Source: an archaeon (lineage in GTDB: Archaea > Altiarchaeota > Altiarchaeia > JAFGQM01). From it: a stretch of 6,161 nt of DNA. Made by a program: the position numbers and the translations under genes. The stretch's first letter is position 1; every line of letters starts with the position of its first letter. Below the pieces are notes generated by a model. It searched no databases. It was not told the DNA's origin and worked only from the letters and a program-made list of their open reading frames with translations. Positions 5,561-6,161 of this stretch are shown here, in pieces. The stretch covers positions 1-6,161 of the forward strand of contig JAOZPI010000032.1 of NCBI GenBank assembly GCA_029932835.1, read 5' to 3'.

Positions 5561-6161
5561 ATGCTCACTAAGGAAAAGCTTCGGATGGTTTTCGGAGAAA
5601 AGTGGGAGAAGTATTACCAGGTAGAGCTGTTTAAGGAGAAGGGCTTTGAGCGGAAGCTATGCAAAAAGTGCGGAAGGCCCTTCTGGACATTGGATCCAGA
5701 TAGAACAGTATGCGCTGATTCTCCCTGTGTAGATTATGGATTTATAAACAAACCAATCACAAGGGGAAAGTGGGACTATATCGAGACTTGGAGGAAATTC
5801 GAAAAGTTCTTCGTGAAGGAGGGCCATACCTCTATACCCCGATATCCTGTTGTAGACAGGTGGAGGCCAGATCTCTTCTTTACCATAGCCTCTATCCAGG
5901 ACTTCCAAAGGCTTGATAATGGCAACATGAACTTTGTCTACCCCGCCAACCCCCTCATCGTTCCACAGGTCTGCCTTCGATTTCCGGATATCCAGAATGT
6001 CGGTATCACCGGCAAGCACTTGACCTCTTTTGTAATGAGTGGGCAGCATTCTTTTGGTTATCCCCATGAGTCTGGATCCTATTTCAAAGACAGGTGTATT
6101 GAATTAAATTTTGGATTTCTGCACAGGGAAATGGGGATACCTGAAGAGGAGTTAGTATACC
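5561..6161 (+). CDS. alaS: Alanyl-tRNA synthetase, archaeal type, 5' part
   Basis: The first 200 codons (plus one base) of a gene that runs off the right edge. The enzyme attaches alanine to tRNA-Ala in the cytoplasm. The N-terminus has the extension typical of archaeal AlaRS, with Cys pairs C34/C37 and C51/C56 that may bind zinc. The class II catalytic core follows: GHTSIPRYPVVDRWRPDL from residue 88 (motif 1 region), NPLIVPQVCLRF at 130-141 with the motif 2 Arg (R140), and GITGKHLTSFVMSGQHSFGYP at 148-168, a stretch peculiar to AlaRS. ATG at 5561 is the first start after an in-frame TAA at 5537-5539. AAGGGA abuts the start too closely to act as a normal ribosome site, and the TATA spacing suggests a leaderless mRNA. 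Editing and C-terminal domains lie outside the window. Confidence 0.96.
   Translation, partial: MLTKEKLRMVFGEKWEKYYQVELFKEKGFERKLCKKCGRPFWTLDPDRTVCADSPCVDYGFINKPITRGKWDYIETWRKFEKFFVKEGHTSIPRYPVVDRWRPDLFFTIASIQDFQRLDNGNMNFVYPANPLIVPQVCLRFPDIQNVGITGKHLTSFVMSGQHSFGYPHESGSYFKDRCIELNFGFLHREMGIPEEELVY

Noticed and set aside
6..5578. 12 identical bases (ACTAAGGAAAAG) before the surface protein start (6-17) and in the alaS start region (5567-5578)
   Set aside because: One copy is upstream noncoding and the other encodes the AlaRS N-terminus; they have different roles, so it is most likely coincidence.
5657..6067. Minus-strand open frame opposite alaS (136 codons)
   Set aside because: It lies wholly inside the conserved AlaRS coding frame and shows no known domain.

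Overview
The window is a piece of an archaeal chromosome. Four lines of evidence agree: the alanyl-tRNA synthetase is of the archaeal type, there is a short histone-fold protein of the HMf/archaeal nucleosomal family, there is an archaeal-style Lrp/AsnC regulator, and TATA-like boxes lie 25-27 bases upstream of start codons that have no Shine-Dalgarno, as expected for leaderless archaeal mRNAs. The phylum cannot be fixed from the sequence. The large Cys-rich secreted protein, with its Ig-like module and DGxDNDxDG loops, resembles surface proteins I associate with poorly characterised archaeal lineages, but that is an impression and not a placement.

Layout: (1) 18-2543 (+), a secreted, cysteine-rich, modular surface protein of unknown function. 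(2) 2557-4538 (-), a two-gene anthranilate synthase operon, trpE then trpG, joined by a 4-base ATGA overlap; it makes anthranilate, the first step of tryptophan synthesis. (3) 4539-4787, a 249-bp divergent control region. (4) 4788-5282 (+), an Lrp/AsnC family transcription regulator facing away from trpE. (5) 5300-5509 (-), an archaeal histone. (6) 5561 to the right edge (+), the first 200 codons of alaS, divergent from the histone. The genes are tightly packed: convergent pairs are separated by only 13 and 17 bases and the histone/alaS divergent gap is 51 bases. No tRNA, rRNA, CRISPR array, insertion sequence or transposase was seen.

How they may work together: the Lrp-like protein shares a control region with trpEG and is the obvious local candidate to regulate it, as related proteins do elsewhere in archaea, but the effector and sites are not shown by the sequence. 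The remaining trp genes are not here. TrpE, TrpG and the regulator contain no tryptophan residue at all. The histone and alaS appear to share one AT-rich TATA element between them.

The most novel parts are the 841-residue secreted protein (two tandem 78-residue Cys-rich repeats, then two acidic calcium-type loops) and the trpE upstream region, which has a GC-rich/purine-rich block, an inverted repeat, two T6 tracts and a possible tiny Trp-containing reading frame. The latter is speculative.
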